From contig NW_027475145.1 in the NCBI RefSeq assembly GCF_051020985.1, positions 1,054,001-1,118,000 of the forward strand: DNA of 64,000 bases, in the 5' to 3' direction. The notes under the pieces were generated by a model. It saw only the letters and a program-made list of their open reading frames with translations. It made no database searches and was not told the DNA's origin. The DNA comes from Nomia melanderi (lineage: Eukaryota; Arthropoda; Insecta; Hymenoptera; Halictidae). Below are positions 12,391 to 24,232 of this stretch, piece by piece. The translations under genes were made by a program, and so were the position numbers. How positions within the stretch are numbered: position 1 is the stretch's first letter; each line of letters opens with the position of its first letter.

Positions 12391-13009
12391 TGAGTGTCCG
12401 GCTCCATGAGACGGTGATTTTCTCGTCCCCTGGTGGTCCGAAGTCGTTCCCGCTGCCCAGATTCACGCGCCAGGGCCTCCTACAGACAATGCACTTTGGT
12501 TTATTGCGCTATCTGTAATAGCACCAGAGATATCACCAGATATATGCTGGATTTTTACATGACCTTGGGTGTCGGATTCCGAATATCTGTAATTTTCTCG
12601 GCCACTGGTGGGCCGAGGACGTTCCTGCTGCACAGATTCATTCGCCTGGGCCTCCTACAGACAATGCACTTTGGTTTATTGCGCTATCTGTAATAGCACC
12701 CGAGATATCACCAGATATATATTGGATTTTCCCCTGACCCTGAGTGTCCGGCCCCATGAGACGGTGGTTTTCTCGGCCCCTGGTGGTGCGAGGTCGTTCC
12801 AGCTGCACAGATTCATGCGCCAGGGCCTCCTGCAGATAATTCACTTTGGTTTATTGCGCTATCTGTAATAGCACCCGAGATATCACCAGATACATATTGG
12901 ATTTTTCCCCGACCCTGAGTGTCCGGCCCCATAAGACGGTGGTTTTCTCGGACCCTGGTGATCCGCGGTCGTCCCCGCTGCACAGATTCATCCGCCAGGG
13001 CCTCCTGCA
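12391..13009. repeat. Domain I HOR, third pass, matches 5741-6359
   Basis: The offset is 6650 (38 monomers). It carries the marker GGTCCGAAGTCG and the type B unit at 12520, with a few substitutions such as GCACCAGAG for GCACCCGAG near 12525 and TTCCTGCTGCAC for TTCCTGCGGCAC. It then joins a segment matching the first pass. Confidence 0.82.
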
Positions 13010-13391
13010 AATAATTCACTTTGGTTTATTGCGCTATCTCAAATAGCACCCGAGATATCACCAGATATATATTGGATTTTTCCCTGACCCTGAGTGTCCG
13101 GCGCCATGAGACGGTGGTTTTCTTGGCCCCTGGTGGTCCGAGGTCGTTCCCGCTGCACAGATGCATGCGCCAGGGCCTCCTGCAGATAATTCACTTTGGT
13201 TTATTGCGCTATCTCTAATAGCACCCGAGATATCACCAGATATATATTGGATTTTCCCCTGACCCTGAGTGTACGGCCCCGTGAGTCGGTGGTTTTCTCG
13301 GCCCCTGGTGGTCCGAGGTCGTTCCCGCTGCCCGGATTCATGCGCCAGGGCCTCCTACAGACAATGCACTTTGGTTTATTGCGCTATCTCT
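13010..13391. repeat. Domain I HOR, third pass, matches 1635-2016
   Basis: The offset is 11375 (65 monomers). Shared markers are CTGCAAATAATTC, CTATCTCAAATAGC and TTTTCTTGGCCCC. Similarity ends at CTCTACTAGC near 13391. This junction of two distant parts of the earlier passes marks a recombination point at about 13009. Confidence 0.8.
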
Positions 13392-15319
13392 ACTAGCACC
13401 CGAGATATCCCCCGATATATATTGGATTTTACCCTGACCCTGAGTGTCCGGCCCCATGAGACTGTGGTTTTCTCGGCCCCTGGTGGTCCGATGTCGTTCC
13501 CGCTGCACAGATTCATGCGCCAGAGCCTCCTACAGACAATGCACTTTGATTTATTGCGCTATCTGTAATAGCACCCGAGCTATCACCAGATATATATTGG
13601 ATTTTTCCCTGACCCTGAGTGCCCGGCCCCATGTGTCGGTGATTTTCTCGGACCCTGGTGATCCGAGGTAGATACCGCTGCACAGATTCATGCGCCAGGG
13701 CCTCCTGCAGATAATTCACTTTGGTTTATTGCGCTATCTCTAATAGCACCCGAGATATCACCAGATATATATTGGATTTTACGCTGACCCTGAGTGTCCG
13801 GGCCCATGAGACTGTGGTTCTCTCGGCCCCTGGTGGTCCGAGGTCGTTCCCGCTGCACAGATTCATGCACCGGGGCCTAATACAGACAATGCACTTTGAT
13901 TTCTTGGGCTATCTGTAATAGCACCCGAGATATCACCAGATATATATTGGATTTTTCCCTGAGCCTGAGTGTCCGGCCCCATGAGACGGTGGTTTTCTCG
14001 GCCCCTGGTGGTCCGACGTCGTTCCCGCTGCACAGAGTCATGCGCCAGGGCCTCCTACAGACAATGCACTTTGATTTATTGCGCTATCTCTAATAGCACC
14101 CGAGATATCACCAGATATATACTGGATTTTTCCCTGCCCCTGAGTGTCCGGCCCCATGAGACGGTGGTTTTCTCGGCCCCTGGTGGTTCGAGGTCGTTCC
14201 CGCTGCACAGATTCATGCGCCAGGGCCTCCTACAGACAATGCACTTTGATTTATTGCTCTATGTGTAATATAACCCGAGATATCACCAGAAATATATTGG
14301 ATTTTTCCCTGACCCTGAGTGTCCGGCCCCATGAGACGGTTGTTGTCTCGGCCCCTGGTGGTCCGAGGTCGATCCCGCTGCACAGATTCATGCGCGAGGG
14401 CCTCCTACAGACAATGCACTTTGATTTATTGCGCTATCTGTAATAGCACCCGAGATATCACCAGATATATATTGGATTTTTCCCTGACCCTGAGTGCCCG
14501 GCCCCATGTGTCGGTGATTTTCTCGGACCTTGGTGATCCGAGGTAGATACCGCTGCACAGATTCATGCGCCAGGGCCTCCCGCAGACTTGGCACTTTGGT
14601 TTATTGCGCTATCTGTAATAGCACCCGTGATATCACCAGATATATGCTGGATTTTTACATGACCTTGGGTGACGGATTCCGAATATCTGTAATTTTCTCG
14701 GCCCCTAGTGGTCCGAGGTCGTTCCTGCTGCACAGATTCATTCGCCAGTGCCTCCTACAGACAATGCACTTTGATTTATTGCGCTATCTCTAATAGCACC
14801 CGAGATATCACCAGATATATATTGGATTTTTCCCTGACACTGAGTGTCCGACCCCGTGAGACTGTGGTTTTCTCGGCCCCTGGTGGTCCGAGGGAGTTCC
14901 CGCTGCACAGATTCATGCGCAAGGTCCTCCTACAGACAATGCACTTTGATTTATTGCGCTATCTGTAATAGCACTCGAGATATAACCAGATATATATTGG
15001 ATTTTTCACTGACCCGGAGTGTCCGGCCCCATGAGACGGTGGTTTTCTCGGCCCCTGGTGGTCCGAGGTCGTTCCCGTTGCACAGATTCATGCGCCAGGG
15101 CCTCCTGCAAATAATACACTTTGGTTTATTGCGCTATCTCTAATAGCACCCGAGATATCACTAGATATATATTGGATTTTCCCCTGGCCCTGAGTGTCCG
15201 GCCCCATGAGACTGTGGTTTTCTCGGCCCCTGGTGGTCCGAGGTCGTACCCGCTGCACAGATTCATGCGCCAGGGCCTCCTACAGACAATGAACTTTGAT
15301 TTATTGCGCTATCTGTAAT

Positions 15320-16756
15320 AGCACCCGAGATATCACCAGATATATATTGGATTTTTCCCCGACCCAGAGTGTCCGGCCCCATGAGACGGTTTTTTCTCTC
15401 GGCCCCTGGTTGTCAGAGGTCGTTCCCGCTGCACAGATTCATGCGCCAGGGCCTCCTACAGATAATGCACTTTGATTTATTGCGCTATCTGTAATAGCAC
15501 CCGAGATATCACCAGAAATATATTGGATTTTTCCCTGACCCTGAGTGTCCGGCCCCATGAGACGGTTGTTGTCTCGGCCCCTGGTGGTCCGAGGTCGTTC
15601 CCGCTGCACAGATTCATGCGCCAGGGCCTCCTGCAGATAATTCACTTTGGTTTATTGCGCTATCTCTAATAGCACCCGAGATGTCAGAAGATATATATTG
15701 GATTTTACCCTGACCCTGAGTGTCCGGCCCCATGAGACTGTGGTTTTCTCGGCCCCTGGTGGTCCGAGGTTTGTTCCCGCTGCACAGATTCATGCGCCAG
15801 GGCCTCCTACAGACAATGCACTTTGATTTATTGCGCTATCTGTAATAGCACCCGAGCTATCACCAGATATATATTGGATTTTTCCCTGACCCTGAGTGCC
15901 CGGCCCCATGTGTCGGTGGTTTTCTCGGCCCCTGGGGGTCCGAGATCGATCTCGCTGCACAGGTTCATGCGCTAGAGCCTCCTGCAGACAATGCACTTTG
16001 ATATATCCCGCTATATATAATAGCACCCGAGATATCATGAGATATATATTGGATTTTTCCCTGACCCTGAGTGTCCGGCCCCATGAGGCGGTGGTTTTCT
16101 CGGCCCCTGGTTGTCCGAGGTCGTTCCCGCTGCACAGATTCATGCGCCAGGGCCTCCTGCAGATGATTCACTTTGGTTTATTGCGCTATCTCGAATAGCA
16201 CCCGAGATATCACCAGATATATATTGGATTTTACCCTGACCCTGAGTGTCCGGCCCCATGAGACTGTGGTTTTCTCGGCCCCTGGTGGTCCGAGGTCGTT
16301 CCCGCTGCACAGATGCATGCGACAGGGCCTCCTGCAGATAAGCCACTTTGATTTATCGCGCTATCTCTAATAGCACCCGAGATATCACCAGATATATATT
16401 GGATTTTTCCCCGACCCAGAGTGTCCGGCCCCATGAGACGGTTTTTTCTCTCGGCCCCTGGTGGTCAGAGGTCGTTCCCGCTGCACAGATTCATGCGCCA
16501 GGGCCTCCTACAGATAATGCACTTTGATTTATTGCGCTATCTGTAATAGCACCCGAGATATCACCAGATATATGTTGGATTTTTCCCCGACCCTGAGTGT
16601 CCGGCCCCATGAGACTGTGGTTTTCTCGGCCCCCGGTGGTCAGAGGTGTTCCCGCTGCACAGATTCATGCGCCAGGGCCTCCTACAGACAATGCACATTG
16701 ATTTATTGCGCTATCTCTAATATCACCCAAGATATCACCAGATATATATTGGATTT
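15320..16756. repeat. Irregular stretch with insertions, weak 6-monomer repeat
   Basis: Four one-base insertions or losses fall here: +1 near 15391, +1 near 15771 (GAGGTTTGTTCC), +1 near 16442, and a loss near 16648 (GAGGTGTTCC). The T-run variant with TCAGAGGTCG recurs: about 15330-15500 against 16382-16552 (offset 1052). The unit at about 15900-16030 is unusually diverged (CCCTGGGGGTCC, GATATATCCCGC, GATATCATGAG). Confidence 0.75.
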
Positions 16757-17449
16757 TACCCTGACCCTGAGTGTCCGGCCCCATGAGACGGTGGTTTTCT
16801 CGGCCCCTGGTCGTCCGAATCGTTCCCGCTGCCCAGATTCATTCGCCAGTGCCTCCTACAGACAATGCACTTTGATTTATTGCGCCATCTATAATAGCAC
16901 CCGAGATATCACCAGGTATATATTGGATTTTTCCCTGACCCTGAGTGTCCGGCCCCATCAGGCGGTGGTTTTCTCGGCCCCTGGTGGTCCGAGGTCGTTC
17001 CCGCTGCACAGATGCATGCGCCAGGGCCTCCTGCAGATAATTCACTTTGGTTTATTGCGCTATCTCTAATAGCACCCGAGATATCACCAGATATATATTG
17101 GATTTTTCCCTGACCCTGAGTGTCCGGCCCCATGAGACGGTGGTTTTCTCGGCCCCTGGTCGTCCGAATCGTTCCCGCTGCCCAGATTCATTCGCCAGTG
17201 CCTCCTACAGACAATGCACTTTGATTTATTGCGCTATCTATAATAGCACCCGAGATATCACCAGGTATATATTGGATTCTTCCATGACCCTGAGTGTCCG
17301 GCCCCATGAGACGGTGGTTTTCTCGGCCCCTGGTGGTCCGAGGTCGTTCCCGCTGCACAGATGCATGCGCCAGGGCCTCCTGCAGATAATTCACTTTGGT
17401 TTATTGCGCTATCTCTAATAGCACCCGAGATATCACCAGATATATATTG
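16757..17449. repeat. Tandem dimer (349-bp period), two units
   Basis: Two copies, about 16757-17100 and 17106-17449, share the one-base loss in GGTCGTCCGAATCG and the marker ATCTATAATAGC. A few substitutions separate them (for example CATCAGGCGG versus CATGAGACGG and GGATTTTTCC versus GGATTCTTCC). Because the unit is 349 rather than 350, the duplication followed the deletion. Confidence 0.8.
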
Positions 17450-18660
17450 GATTTTTCCCCGACCCTGAGTTTCCGGACCCATGAGACTGTGGTTTTCGCG
17501 GCCCCTGGTGGTCCGAGGTCGTTCCCGCTGGCAGGATTCATGCGCCAGGGTCTCCTACAGACCATGCACTTTGATTTATTGCGCTATCTGTAATAGCACC
17601 CGAGATATCGCCAGATATATTTTGGATCTTTCACTGACCCTGAGTGTCCGGCCCCATGAGACGGTGGTTTTCGCGGCCCCTGGTGGTCCGAGGTTTTTCC
17701 GGCTGCACAGATTCATGCGCCAGGGCCTCCTACAGACAATGCACTTTGATTTATTGCGCTATCTGTAATATAACCCGAGATATCACCAGATATATATTGG
17801 ATTTTTCCCTGACCCTGAGTGTCCGGTCCCATGAGACGGTGGTTTTCTCGGCCCCTGGTCGTCCGAATCGTTCCCGCTGCCCAGATTCATGCGCCAGGGC
17901 CTCCTACAGACAATGATCTTTGATTTATTTCGCCATCTCTAATAGCACCCGAGATATCACCAGATATATATTGGATTTTTCCCTGACCCTGACAGTCCGG
18001 CCCCATGAGACGGTAGTTTTCTCGGCCCCTGGTGGTCCGAGGTCGATCCGGCTGCACAGATTCATGCGCCAGGGCCTCCTACAGACAATGCACTTTGATT
18101 TATTGCGCTATCTGTAATAGCACCCGAGATATCACCAGATATATATTGGATTTTTCCCTGACCCTGAGTGTCCGACCCCATGAGACGGTGGTTTTCTCGG
18201 CTCCTGGTGTCCGAGGTCGTTCCCGCTGCACAGATTCATGCGCCAGGGCCCCCTGCAGATAATTCACTTTGATTTATTGCGCTATTTCTAATAGCACCCG
18301 AGATATCACCAGATATATATTGGATTTTTCCCTGACCCTGAGAGTCCGGCCCCATGAGACGGTGGTTTTCTCGGCCTCTGGTGATCCGAGGTCGTTCCCG
18401 CTGCACAGATTCATGCGCCAGGGCCTGCTGCAGACAATGCACTTTGGTTTATTGCGTTATCTCCAATAGCACCCGAGATATCACCAGATATATATTGGAT
18501 TTTTCCCTGACCCTGAGTGTCCGGACCCATGAGTCTGTGGTTTTCTCGGCCCCTGGTGGTCCGAGATCGTTCCCGCTGGCAGGATTCATGCGCCAGGGTC
18601 TCCTACAGACCATGCACTTTGATTTATTGCGCTATCTGTAATAGCACCCGAGATATCGCC
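17420..18660. repeat. Block shared by three copies in domain II, copy 1
   Basis: This block recurs at about 20744-21616 (offset 3324) and about 22141-23381 (offsets 4745 then 4721). Markers are a GGCAGGATTC block, GAGGTTTTTCCGG, TAATATAACCCGAG, GGTCGTCCGAATCG, CCTGACAGTCC and CTCCTGGTGTCC. The shared indels show common descent. Confidence 0.8.
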
Positions 18661-20470
18661 AGATATATATTGGATCTTTCACTGACCCTGAGTGTCCGGC
18701 CCCATGAGACGGTGGTTTTCGCGGCCCCTGGTGGTCCGAGGTTTTTCCGGCTGCACAGATTCATGCGCCAGGGCCTCCTACAGACAATGCACTTTGATTT
18801 ATTGCGCTATCTGTAATATAACCCGAGATAACACCAGATATATATTGGATTTTTCCCTGACCCTGAGTGTCCGGCCCCATGAGACTGTGGTTTTCTCGGC
18901 CCCTGGTGGTCCGAGGTCGTTCCCGCTGGCCAGATTCATGCGCCAGGGTCTCCTACAGACCATGCACTTTGATTTATTGCGCTATCTGTAATAGCACCCG
19001 AGATATCGCCAGATATATATTGGATTTTCCCCTGAGCCTGAGTGTCCGGCCCCGTTAGACGGTGATTTTCTCGGCCCCTGGTGGTCCGAGGTCGTTCCCG
19101 CTGCCCAGATTGATGCGCCAGGGCCTCCTACAGACAGTGCACTTTGATTTATTGCGCTATCTGTAATTGCACCCGAGAAAGCTCCATATATATGCTGGAT
19201 TTTTACATGACTTTGGGTGGCGGATACCGAATATCTGTAATTTTCTCGGCCTCTGGTGGTCCGAGGTCGTTCCCTCTGCACAGATTCATGCGCCGGGGCC
19301 TCCTACGGACAAAGCACTTTGATTTATTGCGCTATCTGTAATAGCACCCGAGATATCACCGGATATATATTGGATTTTTCCCTGACCCTGAGTGTCCGGC
19401 CCCATGAGACGGTGGTTTACTCGGCCACTGGTAGTCGGAGGTCGTTCCCGCTGCACAGATGCATGCGCCAGGGCCTCCTGCAGATAATTCACTTTTGTTT
19501 ATTGCGCTATCTCTAATAGCACCCGAGATATCACCAGATATATATTGTATTTTTCCCTGACCCTGAGTGTCCGGCCCCATGAGACGGTGGTCTTCTCGGC
19601 CCCTGGTGGTCCGAGGTCGTTCCCGCTGCCCAGATTCATGCGCCACGGCCTCCTACAGACAATGCACTTTGATTTATTGCGCTATCTGTAATAGCACCCG
19701 AGATATCACCAGATATATATTGGATATTTCCCTCACCCTGAGTGTCCAGCCCCATGAGACGATGGTTTTCTCGGCCCCTGGTGGACCGATGTCGTTCCCG
19801 CTGCACAGATTCATGCGCCAGGGCCTCCTGCAGATAATTCACTTTGGTTTATTGCGCTATCTCTAATAGCGCCCGAGATATCACCAGATATATATTGGAT
19901 TTTTCCCTGACCCTGAGTGTCCGGCCCCATGAGACTGCGGTTTCCTCGGCCCCTGGTGGTCCGAGGTCGTTCCCGCTGCACACATTCATGCGCCAGGGCC
20001 TCCTGCAGATAATTCACTTTGATTTTTCGCGCTATCTCTAATAACACCCGAGATATCACCAGATATATGCTGGATTTTTACATGACCTTGGGTGACGGAT
20101 TCCGAATATCTGTAATTTTCTCGGCCCCTGGTGGTCCGAGGTCGTTCCTGCTGCACAGATTCATTCGCCAGTGCCTCCTACAGACAATGCACTTTGACTT
20201 ATTGCGCTATCTCTAATAGCACCCGAGATATCACCAGATATATATTGGATCTTTCACTGACCCTGAGTGTCCGGCCCCATGAGACGGTGGTTTTCGCGGC
20301 CCCTGGTGGTCCGAGGTCCATCCCGCTGAACAGATTCATGCGCCAGGGACTCCTACAGACAATGCACTTTGATCTATTGCGCTATCTGTAATAGCACCCG
20401 AGATATCACCAGATTTATATTGGATTTTTCCCTGACCCTGTGTGACCCGGCCCTATGAGACGGTGGTTGT

Positions 20471-21666
20471 CTCGGCCCCTGGTGGTCGGAGGTCGTTCCC
20501 GCGGCACAGATGCATGCGCCAGGGCCTCCTACAGATAATTCACTTTGGTTTATTGCGCTATCTCTAATAGCACCCAAGATATCACCAGATATATATTGGA
20601 TTTTTCCCTGACCCTGAGTGTCCGGCCCCATGAGGCGGTGGTTTTCTCGGCCCCTGGTGGTCCGAGGTCGTTCCCGCTGCACAGATGCATGCGCCAGGGC
20701 CTCCTGCAGATAATTCACTTTGGTTTATTGCGCTATCTCTAATAGCACCCGAGATATCACCAGATATATATTGGATTTTTCCCCGACCCTGAGTGTCCGG
20801 ACCCATGAGACTGTGGTTTTCTCGGCCCCTGGTGGTCCGAGGTCGTTCCCGCTGGCAGGATTCATGCGCCAGGGTCTCCTACAGACCATGCACTTTGATT
20901 TATTGCGCTATCTGTAATAGCACCCGAGATATCGCCAGATATATATTGGATCTTTCACTGACCCTGAGTGTCCGGCCCCATGAGACGGTGGTTTTCGCGG
21001 CCCCTGGTGGTCCGAGGTTTTTCCGGCTGCACAGATTCATGCGCCAGGGCCTCCTACAGACAATGCACTTTGATTTATTGCGCTATCTGTAATATAACCC
21101 GAGATATCACCAGATATATATTGGATTTTTCCCTGACCCTGAGTGTCCGGTCCCATGAGACGGTGGTTTTCTCGGCCCCTGGTCGTCCGAATCGTTCCCG
21201 CTGCCCAGATTCATGCGCCAGGGCCTCCTACAGACAATGAACTTTGATTTATTTCGCCATCTCTAATAGCACCCGAGATATCACCAGATATATATTGGAT
21301 TTTTCCCTGACCCTGACAGTCCGGCCCCATGAGACGGTAGTTTTCTCGGCCCCTGGTGGTCCGAGGTCGATCCGGCTGCACAGATTCATGCGCCAGGGCC
21401 TCCTACAGACAATGCACTTTGATTTATTGCGCTATCTGTAATAGCACCCGAGATATCACCAGATATATATTGGATTTTTCCCTGACCCTGAGTGTCCGAC
21501 CCCATGAGACGGTGGTTTTCTCGGCTCCTGGTGTCCGAGGTCGTTCCCGCTGCACAGATTCATGCGCCAGGGCCCCCTGCAGATAATTCACTTTGATTTA
21601 TTGCGCTATTTCTAATAGCACCCGAGATATCACCAGATATATATTGGATTTTTCCCTGACCCTGAG
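20471..21666. repeat. 8-monomer (1397-bp offset) duplication, copy 1
   Basis: This repeats at 21868-23063. The 1397 offset is 8 x 175 minus 3 and reflects inherited small deletions. Differences include CTCTAATAG versus CTCTAGTAG, GAGGTCG versus GAGTTCG, and CGCCAGGGCC versus CGCCATGGCC. This copy carries the first member of an extra one-monomer tandem repeat at its right end. Confidence 0.83.
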
Positions 21667-21790
21667 TGTCCGACCCCATGAGACGGTGGTTTTCTCGGCT
21701 CCTGGTGTCCGAGGTCGTTCCCGCTGCACAGATTCATGCGCCAGGGCCCCCTGCAGATAATTCACTTTGATTTATTGCGCTATTTCTAAT
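21443..21790. repeat. Two identical adjacent 174-bp monomers
   Basis: Units 21443-21616 and 21617-21790 are identical at every base I compared. They share the one-base loss in CTCCTGGTGTCCGAGG, GGGCCCCCTGCAG and CGCTATTTCTAAT. Related blocks at about 18119 and 22840 have only one such unit, so this is a single-monomer duplication confined to this copy. Confidence 0.9.
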
Positions 21791-21867
21791 AGCACCCGAG
21801 ATATCACCAGATATATATTGGATTTTTCCCTGACCCTGAGTGTCCGGCCCCATGAGACTGTGGTTTT

Positions 21868-23063
21868 CTCGGCCCCTGGTGGTCGGAGGTCGTTCCCGCG
21901 GCACAGATGCATGCGCCAGGGCCTCCTACAGATAATTCACTTTGGTTTATTGCGCTATCTCTAGTAGCACCCAAGATATCACCAGATATATATTGGATTT
22001 TTCCCTGACCCTGAGTGTCCGGCCCCATGAGGCGGTGGTTTTCTCGGCCCCTGGTGGTCCGAGTTCGTTCCCGCTGCACAGATGCATGCGCCAGGGCCTC
22101 CTGCAGATAATTCACTTTGGTTTATTGCGCTATCTCTAATAGCACCCGAGATATCACCAGATATATATTGGATTTTTCCCCGACCCTGAGTGTCCGGACC
22201 CATGAGACTGTGGTTTTCTCGGCCCCTGGTGGTCCGAGGTCGTTCCCGCTGGCAGGATTCATGCGCCAGGGTCTCCTACAGACCATGCACTTTGATTTAT
22301 TGCGCTATCTGTAATAGCACCCGTGATATCGCCAGATATATATTGGATCTTTCACTGACCCTGAGTGTCCGGCCCCATGAGACGGTGGTTTTCGCGGCCC
22401 CTGGTGGTCCGAGGTTTTTCCGGCTGCACAGATTCATGCGCCAGGGCCTCCTACAGACAATGCACTTTGATTTATTGCGCTATCTGTAATATAACCCGAG
22501 ATATCACCAGATATATATTGGATTTTTCCCTGACCCTGAGTGTCCGGTCCCATGAGACGGTGGTTTTCTCGGCCCCTGGTCGTCCGAATCGTTCCCGCTG
22601 CCCAGATTCATGCGCCAGGGCCTCCTACAGACAATGAACTTTGATTTATTTCGCCATCTCTAATAGCACCCGAGATATCACCAGATATATATTGGATTTT
22701 TCCCTGACCCTGACAGTCCGGCCCCATGAGACGGTAGTTTTCTCGGCCCCTGGTGGTCCGAGGTCGATCCGGCTGCACAGATTCATGCGCCATGGCCTCC
22801 TACAGACAATGCACTTTGATTTATTGCGCTATCTGTAATAGCACCCGAGATATCACCAGATATATATTGGATTTTTCCCTGACCCTGAGTGTCCGACCCC
22901 ATGAGACGGTGGTTTTCTCGGCTCCTGGTGTCCGAGGTCGTTCCCGCTGCACAGATTCATGCGCCAGGGCCCCCTGCAGATAATTCACTTTGATTTATTG
23001 CGCTATTTCTAATAGCACCCGAGATATCACCAGATATATATTGGATTTTTCCCTGACCCTGAG
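21868..23063. repeat. 8-monomer (1397-bp offset) duplication, copy 2
   Basis: This is the partner of 20471-21666. Here the CTCCTGGTGTCC monomer occurs only once (about 22840-23013) and is followed by a CTGAGAGTCCGG monomer, as in the block at 17420-18660. Confidence 0.83.
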
Positions 23064-24232
23064 AGTCCGGCCCCATGAGACGGTGGTTTTCTCGGCCTCT
23101 GGTGATCCGAGGTCGTTCCCGCTGCACAGATTCATGCGCCAGGGCCTGCTGCAGACAATGCACTTTGGTTTATTGCGTTATCTGCAATAGCACCCGAGAT
23201 ATCACCAGATATATATTGGATTTTTCCCTGACCCTGAGTGTCCGGACCCATGAGTCTGTGGTTTTCTCGGCCCCTGGTGGTCCGAGGTCGTTCCCGCTGG
23301 CAGGATTCATGCGCCAGGGTCTCCTACAGACCATGCACTTTGATCTATTGCGCTATCTGTAATAGCACCCGAGATATCGCCAGATATATATTGGATTTTT
23401 CCCTGACCCTGAGTGTCCGGCCCCATGAGACTGTGGTTTTCTCGGCCCCTGGTGGTCCGAGGTCGTTCCCGCTGGCCAGATTCATGCGCCAGGGCCTCCT
23501 GCAGATAATTCACTTTGATTTATCGCGCTATCTCTAATAACACCCGAGATATCACCAGATATATGCTGGATTTTTACATGACCTTGGGTGACGGATTCCT
23601 AATATCTGTAATTTTCTCGGCCACTGGTGGTCCGAGGTCGTTCCTGCTGCACAGATTCATTCGCCAGTGCCTCCTACAGACAATGCACTTTGATTTATTG
23701 CGCTATCCGTAATAGCACCCGAGATATCACCAGATATATATTGGATTTTCCCCTGACCCTGAGTGTCCGGCCCCATGAGACGGTGGTTTTCTCGGCCCCT
23801 GGTGGTCCGAGGACGCTCCCGCTTCCCAGATTCAGGCGCCAGGGCCTCCTGCAGATAACTCACTTGGTTTCTTGCGCTATCTCTAATAGCACCCGAGATA
23901 TCACCAGATATATATTGGATTTTCCCCTGACTTTGGGTGTCCGGCCCCATGAGACGGTGGTTTTCTCGGCCCCTGGTGGTCCGAGGACGCTCCCGCTTCC
24001 CAGATTCAGGCGCCAGGGCCTCCTGCAGATAACTCACTTGGTTTATTGCGCTATCTCTAATAGCACCCGAGATATCACCAGATATATATTGGATTTTCCC
24101 CTGACCCTGAGTGTCCGGCCCCATGAGACGGTAGTTTTCTCGGACCCTGGTGGTCCGAGGTCGTTCCCGCTGCACAGTTTCATGCGCCAGGGCCTCCTAC
24201 AGACAACGCACTTTGATTTATTGCGCTATCTG

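Larger units (their letters stand above)
95..14794. repeat. Type B monomers, left cluster (18 copies)
   Basis: Type B units start at 95, 620, 2020, 3595, 3770, 4820, 5345, 5870, 8145, 8320, 9195, 9720, 10070, 11120, 11645, 11995, 12520 and 14620. From about position 27 they read ATGCTGGATTTTTACATGAC, then GGATTCCGAATATCTGTAAT, then rejoin the common sequence at TTTTCTCGGCC. Most also carry TTCCTGCGGCACAG and ATTCATTCGC in the following block. The core aligns without net length change to type A but differs at many positions, while the flanks are almost identical. This suggests an old divergent core maintained by exchange in the flanks. Confidence 0.88.
95..15319. repeat. Domain I: 87 monomers in exact 175-bp phase, type-B-rich
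   Basis: Every unit boundary from 95 to 15320 falls on a multiple of 175, with no net indel over 15.2 kb. Eighteen of the 87 monomers are type B. Long segments recur at offsets of 875, 1925, 4375, 4550, 5250, 6300, 6650 and 11375 bases, all exact multiples of 175. This reads as about two and a half passes of a roughly 26-30-monomer higher-order unit, with whole monomers gained or lost between passes. The stretch from about 13392 on is less organised. Its clearest internal repeat is about 13547-13700 against 14422-14575 (offset 875), sharing a GTAGATACCGCTGC variant. Confidence 0.85.

Noticed and set aside
16524..17069. 181-codon frame
   Set aside because: It arises from a one-base loss (GAGGTGTTCC) and two neighbouring frame-resetting losses in satellite units. 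It is not conserved in sister blocks.
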